From Phyto melanocephala (taxonomy: Eukaryota; Arthropoda; Insecta; Diptera; Rhinophoridae), in assembly GCA_941918925.1 (NCBI GenBank), contig OW799236.1, positions 16,901,474 to 16,965,473 on the forward strand: a stretch of DNA of 64,000 nucleotides, written 5' to 3'. The notes under the pieces were generated by a model that saw only the letters and a program-made list of their open reading frames with translations, had not been told where the DNA came from and did no database searches. Position numbers and translations under genes: made by a program. Positions 47,085 to 58,844 of the stretch are shown piece after piece. Position 1 is the stretch's first letter. Each line of letters starts with the position of its first letter.

Positions 47085-48578
47085 TAAGCTGATTGCATTT
47101 CAAAGAGAATTTTTTTTAATATTTTTATATGAAATTTGACAATTGGAAATTAGAAAGAAAGAGCAAAAATGTATAAAATTTGGTAAGCCGAAAGGAACAG
47201 CTGATGATCAGCTGTTCAATGAAAACTAACTAATTAAGTGTTCCCTGGAACATCATATAAAATACATTGAAATAATTCTGCTGTTAAAACAATGTTGGAC
47301 TTAAAATTGTTGTTTGAATTAAATAAAATAATGTTGTCTAAATGAGAAAATGTTGCTAAAGTTATATAAGCTACTAAACGCTTTAAAATTATTCTAACAT
47401 CGTACAATTATTTAAAAAAACCTTTAAACTTTTATAGAACAATACAGTGCCAAGAGCTGCAACTCATTTACAAAATTACTACTATTTCCATACAAATTAT
47501 AAACTTTAATATTTCCTTTTATTTTTATAACTTTTTTTAAGCTTTTTTTTGTAAATTATTTATGCACATGCTTTTTGCGAATTATTTATAATTTGTTTTC
47601 ACATTAACGTCTATGCTAACTGCCAACTAAATGTCGTTTATTTATAGTAAGTTCCATTCAATTTTTTTTTTTTTTTTAATTTTATATCGTTTCTGTGTAA
47701 AATTGGCAGCCAAAAGCGAACTTGCAAACACTTAAAATGTAAATAAGTTCAAATTTGTTATTTGTTTAAGCAATTTCTGGTTTGATAAACAAAATTGTTA
47801 ACAATTTTTTATAATGAGCGATAATAAAAGAAAAAAAAAACAAAATTAAGAAAAAAAAAACACAAACACACTAAGCAAAACAGCAACAAAAGGGCTGCAG
47901 CATTTTCAACAGCAGCTCATTAAACGATACAGAAAAAAATAAAAAAAACTAATAAATAAAATGTTGCGTGTTTAATAAAAGGCAAATAGAAAATTACTTC
48001 AACAAAATTCAAATGAATTATTAAAAGCACAAAAAATACAATTGAAATTAAGAAAAAAAGGAAATTAAATCGCAACAAATTTACAAATTAAGAAAGAGAA
48101 ATAAAAACATTTAATCTGATGCCATGTATTAAAAGGAAAAGAAGCATTAAAAACATATTTTAAATTTATTTTGTGGTATTTTTTTTTTTCTATTTAGATT
48201 TTAACTTTATTTGTCTCTCTTAAAAATACACACACACACATGTCTCCTTTTGTAAATCCTAATCTCTATACAATTTTTAATTAAAATTTAAATTCCACTT
48301 GTAGTTTTTTTATTCGCACACACAAATTTGTTGTTGCGAATTTCTAATCTACTACAATGTGAGGGAAACCTTTTAAAATCGCACTCAAATTCAATCTATT
48401 TCCGGACCAACTACCTATGGAGATGAAAGTGTATGCTTGTGTGTGTGTATGGAAACAGAGCGTATACAATAAAACTTTATTATGTCAAATGTATTCCATT
48501 TTATCATCATATATTTCAGCGAATTTGTGGTAGAACGAAGAATAGTACAGAAAAAAAGACAAGGAAAAACTAAATAAA
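47085..48578. other. AT-rich non-coding DNA
   Basis: No gene supported. It has a strong E-box palindrome at 47195-47217 (see findings) and short CA runs near 48230. Confidence 0.45.
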
Positions 48579-49436
48579 ACAAGTAAGAGCGCTATATTCG
48601 GCCATGCCGAATCTTATATACCCTTCACAACGTGTAGTCATGCAATAACAGTAGTTTGTATCACCATTCATCCCATATGAAATACGTACATACATATAAA
48701 AACATACATATATAAAAACGTCCCATTGTAAAATTATAAATTCACGTATGTATGTTAAAAAAACAAAAAAAAAAAAAAAAATTTTAAAAAAAAATTTAAA
48801 AAAAAAATTTAAAAAAAAATTAAAAAAAAAAAAATTTTTATTTATATAATATATATAAAACAAAAAAAAAATAAAAAAAAATTTTAAAAAAAATAATAAT
48901 AAAAAATAATAAAAATATAAATAATATATTAAATAAAAAATAAAAAAAAAATAAAAAAAAATTAAAAAAAAATTTAAAAAAAATTAAAAAAAAATTTTTT
49001 TTGGCTCAGCTGGGATTCGATGCCACGTTTTCTCTAACCAGTATACACGCTTGTATGTATGTATGTTGTTGTTGTAATGTTGTTTTTGTGAAAAAAAATC
49101 GAGGTGGTCGTGGGTTTTTGCTCATATCTCAGTTGTTTATGTACCGATATTTCTGATTTTCAATACCGATCTACTCCCGAATATTTCTGATATTTTAATA
49201 CCTTACCCGGGTCCAACCTATGTCGGGGGGCTTCAAAAAGTTGATTTCAACATACACACGGACAGACTGTCAGACGGACAGACGGACAGACGGACAGACT
49301 GACAGGGCTTAATCGACTCCCCTATTCATAAGCTTTCAGAAAATATATACTTTATGGGGTCGGAAATGAAAATTGTAGAAATTTCACACGGAATGACAAA
49401 CCTATATATACCCTTTTTCACTGTGTGAAGGGTATA
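48579..49436 (-). mobile_element. DINE/HINE-like element, copy C
   Basis: Same structure and orientation as copy B: ACAAGTAAGAGCGC, hairpin TTCGGCCATGCCGAA (one loop-adjacent change), TATATACCCTTCACAACGTG, an A-rich tract at 48760-48995, GATTCGATGCCACG, an extended GACGGACAGACGG run near 49265-49305, and GTGTGAAGGGTATA at the end. Very similar to copy B over its full length, implying recent amplification. Confidence 0.7.
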
Positions 49437-49988
49437 AAAAAACAAAAACTATTTTCGTAAATCTGTGAATAAAAGTAAAACTGTAAATACCAAAAAACCT
49501 ACATATTGCAAGTAGAATTGCAGCATCATTTAAATAAAGCATTAAGCCATACACAGACAAAAATAATTGATTTAAAGGATCTCATTTTAATATAAAGACC
49601 ATGTTGGGTTGTAGTAGATGATGGTAAAAAAAAACATTAATTGACCCCTTTTTACATCATGGTATTTTGGTCTATTACAGGCTCTAATCTACTCAATATT
49701 ATGGAGCATTATCTAGTCGATATAGCCTGTTCTATAGCCTAGTCTTAAACCTTACTCAAAACTATAATACAGTCTTTGACCTAGTATGAATTATGGACTG
49801 CAGTCCAAGTCATTGTAAAAAATTCTTGTAAATACTAATAACTACAGCATTGTTTATAGTTGAAAGTTTAGGCTATATTCTAGCATCCAGACTAGTCTAG
49901 TCTAGACTCTTTTATGATCCCTACTAGACTATAGTTTATTTAGTTCATAGTCTTTACTAAAATTTATATCAAAGTATAAATAATTGTA
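49437..49988. repeat. Degenerate CTATAGTCTAGAC-word region
   Basis: From about 49670 many imperfect copies of words such as TATAGTCTAG, CTAGACTATAG and TATAGCCTAG occur without a fixed period. The same words return at 50200-50280, 50815-50830 and 51340-51750. It looks like a decayed simple-sequence satellite. No gene. Confidence 0.5.
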
Positions 49989-50196
49989 GGGTGCCCCGGT
50001 GGAATAGTCAATAGTGTGCTGGTCTGCTAGTTTGAGGGTTGCGGGTTCGATTCCCGCCAGAGACTCTGGACTTGTCTGCCTCTCTTCTCTCTTTTTTACT
50101 CTATTCTTACTTTTCTATTCAGGTATCACAAAGGGATCAATATAATGGACCCAAGTGAGCTGCACAACAACTGCCTGTTCTACCTAACCTAACCTA
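49989..50196 (+). mobile_element. tRNA-derived SINE with LINE-like tail
   Basis: About 208 bp. The first about 75 bp are tRNA-like: a box-A-like GGTGGAATAGTCAATAGTG stretch and a perfect box B GGTTCGATTCC (50044-50054) inside a T-arm with a GCGGG/CCCGC stem and 7-base loop. These would serve as an internal RNA polymerase III promoter. The 3' part contains GGTATCACAAAGGGATC and ends CTACCTAACCTAACC, resembling the 3' UTR and CTAACCTAAC tail of the LINE at 30501-31311. No clean target duplication seen. It is not a functional tRNA because the acceptor and anticodon arms do not close convincingly. Confidence 0.82.
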
Positions 50197-50879
50197 TACA
50201 TTATTTTAATGTCCATATTTTAATTAAGTTTGCAGCTAAGTCTATAGTCTGGACCACAGTTAGATCTTAGAGCATATTATTAGGCATGTAAGAGAGAAAA
50301 ATCCATTCAGAAATGACAATTAATCCGCAATTTGCTTCTTTGAAAAGAGTTAAACAAAAATTAAAACCTGTTTTAATTTATTAAGTCGAATTGAGTAAGA
50401 CATTTCTATGTACGTTATTTACAATAAATAGTGTTATATTATATGTGCATACTTCTAGGAGTGGCAAATAAACATTTGCTCCATAAGACTTGCGTTTAAA
50501 CAAAACTTAATTTTTCTTCTTTAGCAAAAATAAAACAAATTTAAACCGCTTTTTATTTCAAAAGTGGAATTGATTAAAACATTTCCATTTCCATTATTTA
50601 AAATAAATATAGCGTTAAATGAGCATACTTTTAGGAGTTTTATACAAATATTTGTTCCATAAGACCTGCGTTTAAAAAAAAAGGAAAAGTGACAAGAATT
50701 TGTGGTGAAATTGAAAAATACATATCATACGGAATCTAGAAAAGGTTAAACAAAAACGAAATTAAAATCGTTTCATTAGGAATGTGTGACAGGTATACAT
50801 AGTTACGTTTGCAGTCTAGACTATGGTTGGTTAATTGTACGTGTGAACTGTCTAGTGGAGTCTAAATAACACCATTTTG
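50197..50879. other. AT-rich non-coding DNA with a small internal duplication
   Basis: Two related segments (about 50325-50495 and 50515-50670) share TTTGCTCCATAAGACTTGCGTT-like and AAACCTGTTTTAATTT-like text, indicating a diverged tandem duplication of about 180 bp. No gene. Confidence 0.45.
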
Positions 50880-51440
50880 ACCAAAGCATATCGCCACTCG
50901 CCAGATTTTGTGTATCTTCGAATAAATCTTAGAGAGCGATACTAGATCGATCCCTTAGCAGTGAGATATCTCAGCAGGTTTTTCAGTCTGATCTCAGTTA
51001 TATCGGAGGTCATCAAGTATATGTTTGCCTAGGATCCTGTGTCTCTTGGCAACTAGAGCTGGATATTCGCAGAGATAGTAGAAAACCGATTCCTGTTTCT
51101 CCAAATCCAGACAGCTGCGACAAAAGCCTTGAGAGAAAATAACGAGTTGGCTTTCATGTTTCCCTAACATAGAAATAGTACCCATCAATACTACCAGCAA
51201 CCTCAAAATATTCTGCCAACCTCGGCTTGTAAGTTGCAATGTACGCCTGATATCAAAAGAGGTGCACATAAGCTTGGACACTGAACATGCACACATTCCA
51301 CGGCACCTGCTTTCGACTTTCTTAAGAAATTGTCTTGATATTTTGCTTTTACGGTCTAGACTATAATCTGGACTATAGATTTGTTGCATTCTTCTATCAT
51401 GTAGTCTATTATTAAGAAACAACTTAGAACTAGTCAACTC
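50880..51440 (-). pseudogene. LINE ORF2 C-terminal relic
   Basis: The minus-strand open frame (50994-51437) has the GFCRSCLDLEKQESVFYYLC segment, then EYPALVAKRHRILGKHIL. This is the same Cys/His C-terminal pattern (CRSC...H/Y-LC-C-PAL-RHRILG) as the LINE at 30.5 kb, plus a degraded upstream part (RRTLQLTSRGWQNIL, corresponding to the R-L-GH-TGH region). The RNase H domain is not recognisable. An older, diverged member of the same broad group. Confidence 0.72.
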
Positions 51441-52599
51441 GTTAATTTATTTTTTACTCCATAATATTTTCTTTAATTACAGAGCTGTTATCTAAACTAT
51501 TGTTAGGAGTAAATCTAAACTATAGTTAATTTTATATTCTAGATTATATTTAAGTCTTTATATATAAACAATAGTTTAGATGTTTTTATAGACAGGACAG
51601 GTAGGAAAGGACAGTTTAAATTACGCTTTCTTAAATAATTTTTACTAGCACTATAGAACTTAAATATAGACTTTTGTTAAGTCTAAGTCTAACCTATAGT
51701 TAAGATTATAGACCAAACATAAGCCTGGTATGTAAACTAAAGAGCTGCACAAACATAAGAAAAATGGAAAACAAGCAATCTCATTAAATTGAGAGTAATG
51801 TGAGTATATTAATCTCTTATTATAAAAAAAAATATATACCTACAAATATATATGTTATGTTTTATGATAAAAATAAAGAAAAATATAACAAAACAAACAT
51901 AAAACAACGTTGAAATAAGATAAAGCTAAACTGGTACAAAGGTGAAACAGAACTATAAAACTGAAATAGAACATTCAAAACATTTTAATGAGTAGTAGAC
52001 CTGGAACAAAGAAAGACTTACAAAAACTTTTAGTTTTCTGTATTGAGAGGATTTCACATGTGTAATGCTTAAAAGAAAGGATTTTTTTTTTAAACTGTCC
52101 TAAAAGTTATTATGAAAAAATACGTTTTTTGTATATATTCTATTGTACTCGAAGCTTTTTCTATAATTAACCGTTTGTTTATTTCTATACCGTTTTCGCT
52201 TTAATATCCTCTATTGTTTGAAAACGCAAATATTAACTAAAAAGTGATAACTAATTTCTTGTAGTGAGAATAATGTTTTGTTATTTATGCTTAGACTTAA
52301 ATAAATTGCCTGGAAGTATATATAGTGCTTGGAACACATAACTTTTAGATTATTTTACTCAGCTCTTTTATATACACTATTGTATAATATAGGGCTTACT
52401 GCATGCTATTCTTTAGTCTAGTCTGACATATAGGTCACCGTCTCGTCGAAAGTTTATAGTCAAACAATACCTTTCCTTCAGTGTATTTCTCACAATGCCC
52501 TTAATCTGATTTACATAATTTTGGTCACTTGATTAGAATAGTTTTCAGTTTAGTTTGTTTTGTTATTTTTTCATTTTAGATTTAGTTTCAACAACTTAC
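51441..52599 (-). other. AT-rich DNA, probably intron of the gene whose exon is at 52600-52760
   Basis: No coding pattern seen. It contains further CTATAGTCTAGAC-type words to about 51750. By position it lies downstream of the minus-strand donor site at 52595-52599, so it is inferred to be intronic. Confidence 0.4.
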
Positions 52600-52760
52600 C
52601 CTCAATATTACGTTGGCCATGTAAACAAAATACAGAAGGTCCTTGTCTCACTGGCTCTGCATTATTGTTAGTGCCAATACTAGAATCGGACGATTGTGGC
52701 GAACCACCAGCTACGATAGTAGCTGAGCCATAATTACCAGTACTGCGTTGTTTAAAGTCA
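52600..52760 (-). CDS. Internal exon of an unidentified host gene
   Basis: The only host-like coding sequence in the window. On the minus strand an acceptor (TTTCAAATTTCAG, ending at 52761) is followed by 161 bp open in one frame: one base, 53 codons, one base. The donor reads GAGG|GTAAGTTG. The peptide is Ser/Gly/Asn-rich, starting DFKQRSTGNYGSATIVAGG and ending with the denser segment VRQGPSVFCLHGQRNIE. Composition is clearly more GC-rich and codon-like than the surroundings. The other exons must lie outside the window or be too short to recognise, so introns on both sides are long. I cannot name the gene. Confidence 0.75.
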
Positions 52761-53290
52761 CTGAAATTTGAAAAAAAAATAAATTTATAATAAGATATTA
52801 AAAAACTTTCTTTGAAATCAAAGGTCTTAGTGTAAGTTTGTATAATTTTTTAAAACATTGCCTACTTTAAGGAGGTTTTATTTAGAAACTGCAGAAAAAA
52901 ATTTAAATATTTTTCATATTTGTTTAAACAAATTTCTCCCACAAATTGCTTTCACTTCAAGTATTTCAGTATAATAATCAAAAACCCGTAGAAAACGGAA
53001 AGTTTTGCAACTTTTAGTATTATTTTTAACAAATTTGAATTTTTGTCATCATTTTTCTGTTTGAAACAACAACAATAAGAAGTAAAGAAGAAAAAAAATT
53101 GTTCATGTTGATTGCAAAATTAGCACATCACAATAGTAAACAAGTTTCTACTTAGAAATTCCTTCGATTCTCACAGCGAATACTCTGGCACTGCAGCTTC
53201 AATCTAAAAACAGTTTAAGCCAAAAACACATTTCACACACACACAAACACACACCCTTAGAAATATATTGGCACATGTTACTTACGTACC
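52761..53290 (-). other. AT-rich DNA, probable upstream intron
   Basis: Directly precedes (on the minus strand) the acceptor of the 52600-52760 exon. No coding pattern; a CACA run at about 53236-53253 leads into the microsatellite. Confidence 0.4.
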
Positions 53291-53346
53291 TACATACATA
53301 CATACATACATACATACATACATACATACATACATACATACATACA

Positions 53347-53380
<34 letters not shown>

Positions 53381-54111
53381 CATACATACATACATACATA
53401 CATACATACATACATACATACATACATACATACATACATACATACATACATACATACATACATACATACATACATACATACATACATACATACATACATA
53501 CATACATACATACATACATACATACATACATACATACATACATACATACATACATACATACATACATACATACATACATACATACATACATACATAGATA
53601 CATACATACATACATACATACATACATAGATACATACATACATACATACATACATACATACATACATACATACATACATACATACATACATACATACATA
53701 CATACATACATACATACATACATACATACATACATACATACATACATACATACATACATACATACATACATACATACATACATACATACATACATACATA
53801 CATACATACATACATACATACATACATACATACATACATACATACATACATACATACATACATACATACATACATACATACATACATACATACATACATA
53901 CATACATACATACATACATACATACATACATACATACATACATACATACATACATACATACATACATACATACATACATACATACATACATACATACATA
54001 CATACATACATACATACATACATACATACATACATACATACATACATACATACATACATACATACATACATACATACATACATACATACATACATACATA
54101 CATACATACAT
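53291..54111. repeat. Giant CATA tetranucleotide microsatellite
   Basis: About 820 bp of almost pure (CATA)n, roughly 205 units, with only three point interruptions seen (ATATATA near 53374, and AGATA near 53596 and 53629). Because four bases shift frame by one each unit, all frames stay open as Met-Tyr-Val-Cys or Thr-Tyr-Ile-His repeats. The long open frames crossing it on both strands are artefacts. Confidence 0.98.
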
Positions 54112-55076
54112 GCCATTTATGCATGCATTGCAGCAAAAGATGTTTGGCACACAAAAAGTTTTGCATAAATACAGGAAGTTGCTAAAAAGAAGAGAAAACC
54201 CCCAGAAAAAAAAAATAAATAAAAAAACCAAATGTGGCCAACGTTAAAAACAAACAGAATAAAATAGTTGTTTAAGTTAATTTTCAGCCCTCAAGAAAAA
54301 AAAATAATAAAAATTGGAACAAACAAAAGTAAACTTCACTTAAGTTCGCTTAAGAAAAATTCAAACAAAATTTGAGCGAATATTAACTCCCTCAGCAATT
54401 TGGTTGCTTTAAACAGAAAGTAATTGTCTAAATTTTATTATTGATTTTGAAAACTCTCGTCCACCCCAAGTATATGCAACAAAATAAGGCAGTAGTTGCA
54501 GGTGAAAAATTCCTAAAGGAAAAGTTGTTTCTCTTTTGAGAAAAACTTACAGCATATTGCAGGAAAAAGTATTTTTTGAAAACTTTTTACGACTTAACGA
54601 GAATTTTCAAACTACATATAGAGAAGAGCAAGAAAATTTATTAAGGAACAAAATACATAAATATTAAATTAATTGTACATCTTGCAAGATAAAAAATGCA
54701 AACATTTAGAAACAAATAAATAAAGTTTGTTTAATTTTAAAACAAAATCGAACTTAAGTTGTTATAAAATCTTGACACAAAGCCAGTCATAATTCTTTGA
54801 CAAAAAAGCAAAAACGTCTTAAGAAAAAAAATTTCAGTTTGAGTTTTACTTATTTTTTTCTCCTTTGTTTGATATCAATAGTGGCTTTTTTGTATTTCGG
54901 GTGGAATTGGATTGATGCGAATTGTCATAGCAGTAATGACTTCCGCAAAATTACACTCGGAACAAAAAACCGGCCGCAATAACTTAAATACCTGTAACAA
55001 TTGCTTATAATTGTAATCATTTTCCTTTTAGGTAGTAACTGTATTTTCCGTTTTTTTATTATATAACTAGCTAATA
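54112..55076. other. AT-rich non-coding DNA
   Basis: No gene supported. The open frame at 54797-54982 has no recognisable domain. Confidence 0.4.
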
Positions 55077-55871
55077 CCCGGTGTGCTTCGCCACCCCCAT
55101 CGTAATGAAATAAAAATTTTATAGTTCAAAAATATATTTATTTTGCAAGTGCCACGCCTACTATTACTAAATCAACCATTTCTTATTCAAATAATCATAT
55201 AGACGTCAAAGTGTCTCTTGCAAAATTTGGGTACTTTAACTATTATCGCTTCCCAGATATACAAATTTTTGTATTTAATTCATATGACAGGCGCAACGCC
55301 CACTATTACTAAAGCATTCATTTCTTATCAAAATAGTTATATAGATGTCAAAGCTTCTCGTGCAAAATTTGGGTACTCTAACTGTTATCGCTTCCCGATT
55401 ATACGAATTTTAGTATTCAATTGCTATGAGAGCTGCCACGCCCATTATTTTTAAAGCACCCATTTTTTCCATAAATGTTTATTTGAATATCAAAGTTGCT
55501 TTTGCAAAATTTTAGTACTCTAATCGATATCGATTTCCAAATATACGAAATTTAGTATTTAATTCATGTGGCCACGCCTACTATTGAAAGTCCGCCCATT
55601 TTTTACCCAAAGTTTCTTGTGTATGTCAAAGTTTACTTAATTTGAAGACTCTAGCTGCATTAACTTTCGAGATATATAATATTTAATACTTATTCTTTGA
55701 TAGGGCGTGGCACCCCGCCCACTTACAATTTCAAACCAAAGTATAGCCTATAGTTCCTTACAGACATACAGAAATATTCTGTGAAAATTTCAAGGAAAGC
55801 GGTCCAGCCATTTAACCGTCTATAAAGCACAAGCAAACATACAAACACACATTGATTTTTATATATATAGA
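55077..55871 (-). mobile_element. Helitron (non-autonomous) with five-unit minisatellite
   Basis: On the minus strand it starts A|TCTATATATATAAAAATC and ends GGTGGCGAAGCACACC (hairpin) GGGTATTAGCTAG|T, the canonical Helitron ends. Inside, five units about 136-144 bp long carry GCCACGCC(T/C)ACTATT-type cores at about 55151, 55291, 55435, 55571 and 55709 with an AAGTTTCTTG/TGCAAAATTTGGGTACT block between them. No replicase coding. Confidence 0.87.
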
Positions 55872-56777
55872 TAGATTAGAATTATGATCACGCACAATCA
55901 TGAGCAATTCATGCTAAGCATTTAATAGCCGATTAAGATTAAAAGTCTTATTTTGAACATAATTTATATTCTATAACGTTAAGCATTAAAATAGTCCATT
56001 TGTTAAATGTCTTAAAATACCCATTATATTATTGCCAAATATTACCTCCACTTATACAACAATTTATTACCTCTACCCTCGTCACCTCAGCTGCTAAACT
56101 ATAAATAAGAAAATATTCCAACTCAAAATAAGTTATTACACAAACCTTGAAACGAAATTGTAAGAAATATAAATGAGCCGCTTTCATTCGTACAAACCTC
56201 CATGGAACTTACGCGAATGTGAATGATGTGAATAAAAACAAAACACACAGATGTCGTAAAAAACAAAAAAAAATTTAAAAAAAATATTTTTGTTGAATTT
56301 TGCTATTTTATTGCTGCATGCAGATTTGTTGTTGGCCTTGAATGTTACTTTGTAGCACTCTTATCCAGGTAATGTGAGTAGTTTATAGCTAGTGTGGGAG
56401 TGTGCTTTGGGCCGCGATATCGTAACAACTTCCATGACAATAGCAGAAATCATGGCATTGCAAGGAGATATTAAGGAGCTGCACAAGTATAAGAAAAATG
56501 GCTTACAAGCAGTCTCATTAAATACATACAAGAATGTGTTTTTCTTTACGGTAAAAAAATTAAATAGAATAAAACTGAAGTAGAATAACACTGGAATAAA
56601 AATAGATTATTAAAACTGAAATAAAACATTTAAAACATGCTTGGATATTTTTAATCTAGACCTAGACCGAAAAAAAACTTTAATTTTTAATGTTTTGTAT
56701 TGAGATGAGTTTACTTGAATTAAAAAAGTCTTCTTTAACTGTCCATAATAAGACTATTTAGTAGCACTGCTGTTTAA
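55872..56777. other. AT-rich non-coding DNA
   Basis: No gene supported. Open frames on both strands at 56361-56591 have no domain. Confidence 0.4.
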
Positions 56778-58304
56778 TCTATATATATAAAAGAGTAACG
56801 TGACTGACTGACTGATTCATCATCGCACAGCCCAAACGCAAAGATCTAGAGACATAAAATTTGGACAATCGGTTCCTCTTTCAATGTATAGTATTTTTGG
56901 AAATTCGTACTTTAAGGGGGTAAAAAAGAGTAAAATCGGTAATCTTATATCTGCTAAACTAAAAATGATACAAATTAATTTGAAAAAGTGTTGTACTTTG
57001 CACAAAACTTAAGCTGACAGGTGTCTGGCTTTTTTTGGAATTTTCAACCCCTAAGGGGAAAAAACGGGTAAAAACTATAATTTGGTACTTTTTTGGTACC
57101 CTATGTAACTTCCAAACGCATAAAGCTAGGAAAAAAACTTAAACTGTATTAAGTAATCCGCGAAAAAATATTAATAGGGATTCGGCACTTTTTTCAAATT
57201 CACATGTATAAGGGGTAAAAATTGTCCCTTTTTTTGGTACTTTTTTTAAAAGAAACTTTTCTTATATTATTCAATGGGACAAAATTTGACAATTATTATT
57301 TGCTAATAGAATATGGACAACTATTTAGGTGAAATTTTTGGAAACTTTTTTGGGGACAAAAAAGGTACCAAAAAGGGGAAAATTCCGGAAAATGTATGTA
57401 ATTCCTAATTAGACGGCCAATTTTCACAAAATTTTTAATTGGGATTTCACCAGACATAAAAAATTATGTAATTTATTAAAAATTCAAACACATTCATAAC
57501 AGGGTAGAAAGGGGAAAAATCGGGAAAAGACTTTGGTACTTTTTAGAACATAATTACTTTTATGCAAAAAAGAGTAGATTTACTGACTTTAAATCATGTC
57601 TATTAAATTATTTTGTTACATAGATATTTAAACATTTTAAACTTGGAATTTGGAACTTGGGCCAAAAATGTACTTATTCGAATTTCTATGGTACTTTTTG
57701 TATATTCTGCATTTAAAAAGGTAGAATTGTGAAATAAAGGATTATTGATTCCAGGTATGACTAAAAATGTTATGGGTGACCAAAAAGGTACTTTTTTTAA
57801 TTTTTATGGTACTTTTTGCATTTTCTACGTTTATGAAGGTAAATTGTACAATCAAGGACTATTGATTCCAGGTGAGACTAAAAATGTTATGGGAGACCAA
57901 AAAGGTACTTTTTTGAATTTTTATGGTACTCTTTGTATATTCAACGTTTGCGAAGCTAGAATTTTGAAATTAGTGACTATTGATAAAAGTTGAGACTAAA
58001 AATGTTATGGGCGACCAAAAAGGTACTTTTTTGAATTTTTATGGTACTTTTTGCATTTTCTACGTTTATGAAGGTAAATTGTACAATCAAGGACTATTGA
58101 TTCCAGGTGAGACTAAAAATGTTATGGGCGACCAAAAAGGTACTTTTTGTATTTTTATGGTACTTTTTATATTTTCTACGTTTATAAAGCTAAAATTGTG
58201 AAATAAAGGATATTGTTTACACAAAAAAGCCTTTTCGCATTTATGTTGTACTCTTTGTATTTTTAGTAAGAACTGCGCTATCGAAGTAGCGTGTTAAATG
58301 CTAG
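56778..58304 (+). mobile_element. Helitron (non-autonomous), 1.5 kb, with 117-bp tandem units
   Basis: Starts A|TCTATATATATAAAAGAG and continues GTAACGTGACTGACTGACTG; ends with the perfect hairpin CGCTATCGAAGTAGCG followed by TGTTAAATGCTAG|T. The right part (about 57700-58210) has four tandem units of 117-118 bp with a GTTATGGG core at 57769, 57886, 58004 and 58121. GGTACTTTTT words occur throughout. No replicase. The open frames at 57745-57993 and 57980-58201 are repeat-derived. Confidence 0.86.
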
Positions 58305-58844
58305 TAATATATACGTTTTTTGTATGTCTTCTATCGTACTCAATGTTTGCGTTATAATTTACCGTTTCCTTATTTCATTGTCGCTCTTCATTTTGATATT
58401 CTACTTTGTTTGAAAACACAAACACTAAAACCCAATTCAGACGATGATTTAAAATTGTGAATTCTCTTTTAAAGAATCTACCAATATTTCTTTTCTATTT
58501 TACAATGATTTTTATAATTTTCTTTCTCATTTTTTTTTTTACTTATAATCGGTTGATCTTCTTTACTTGCTCGCTCGTATTTAGAAAAATATTTATAAGT
58601 TCAACATTTTCCGTTATATCTTTTATTTTTATAAAAAAGTGAACTTTGACAAAGAATTATTTTTTTAGTAGAAAAAATTAAACATATATGAAACCCCAAA
58701 TGAATATAAAGAGAAAGAGAAAACAAATCTTCAAAAACAGAAAACATGATGTTTTTTACTACCCTTTCTTTCTGTCATTTTCGTCCACAAAAAGAAACGT
58801 CATGACGTTTAAAATAATTGTATAAATCAAGTGTAAAGACTGTA
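58305..58844. other. AT-rich spacer
   Basis: No gene supported. Confidence 0.4.

Noticed and set aside
49989..50065. Possible functional tRNA gene
   Set aside because: Box B and the T-arm are perfect, but the acceptor stem and a clear anticodon arm do not form, and the sequence continues into a LINE-like tail. SINE is the better call.
53199..54231. Open frames of about 300 codons on both strands encoding MYVC or THIY repeats
   Set aside because: They are translations of the CATA microsatellite. Every frame stays open because the unit is four bases with no stop. No gene evidence.
57745..58201. Repeated peptide frame (GETKNVMGDQKGTF-like)
   Set aside because: It lies within tandem units of a Helitron, with no start context or domain. 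Kept only as a low-interest observation.
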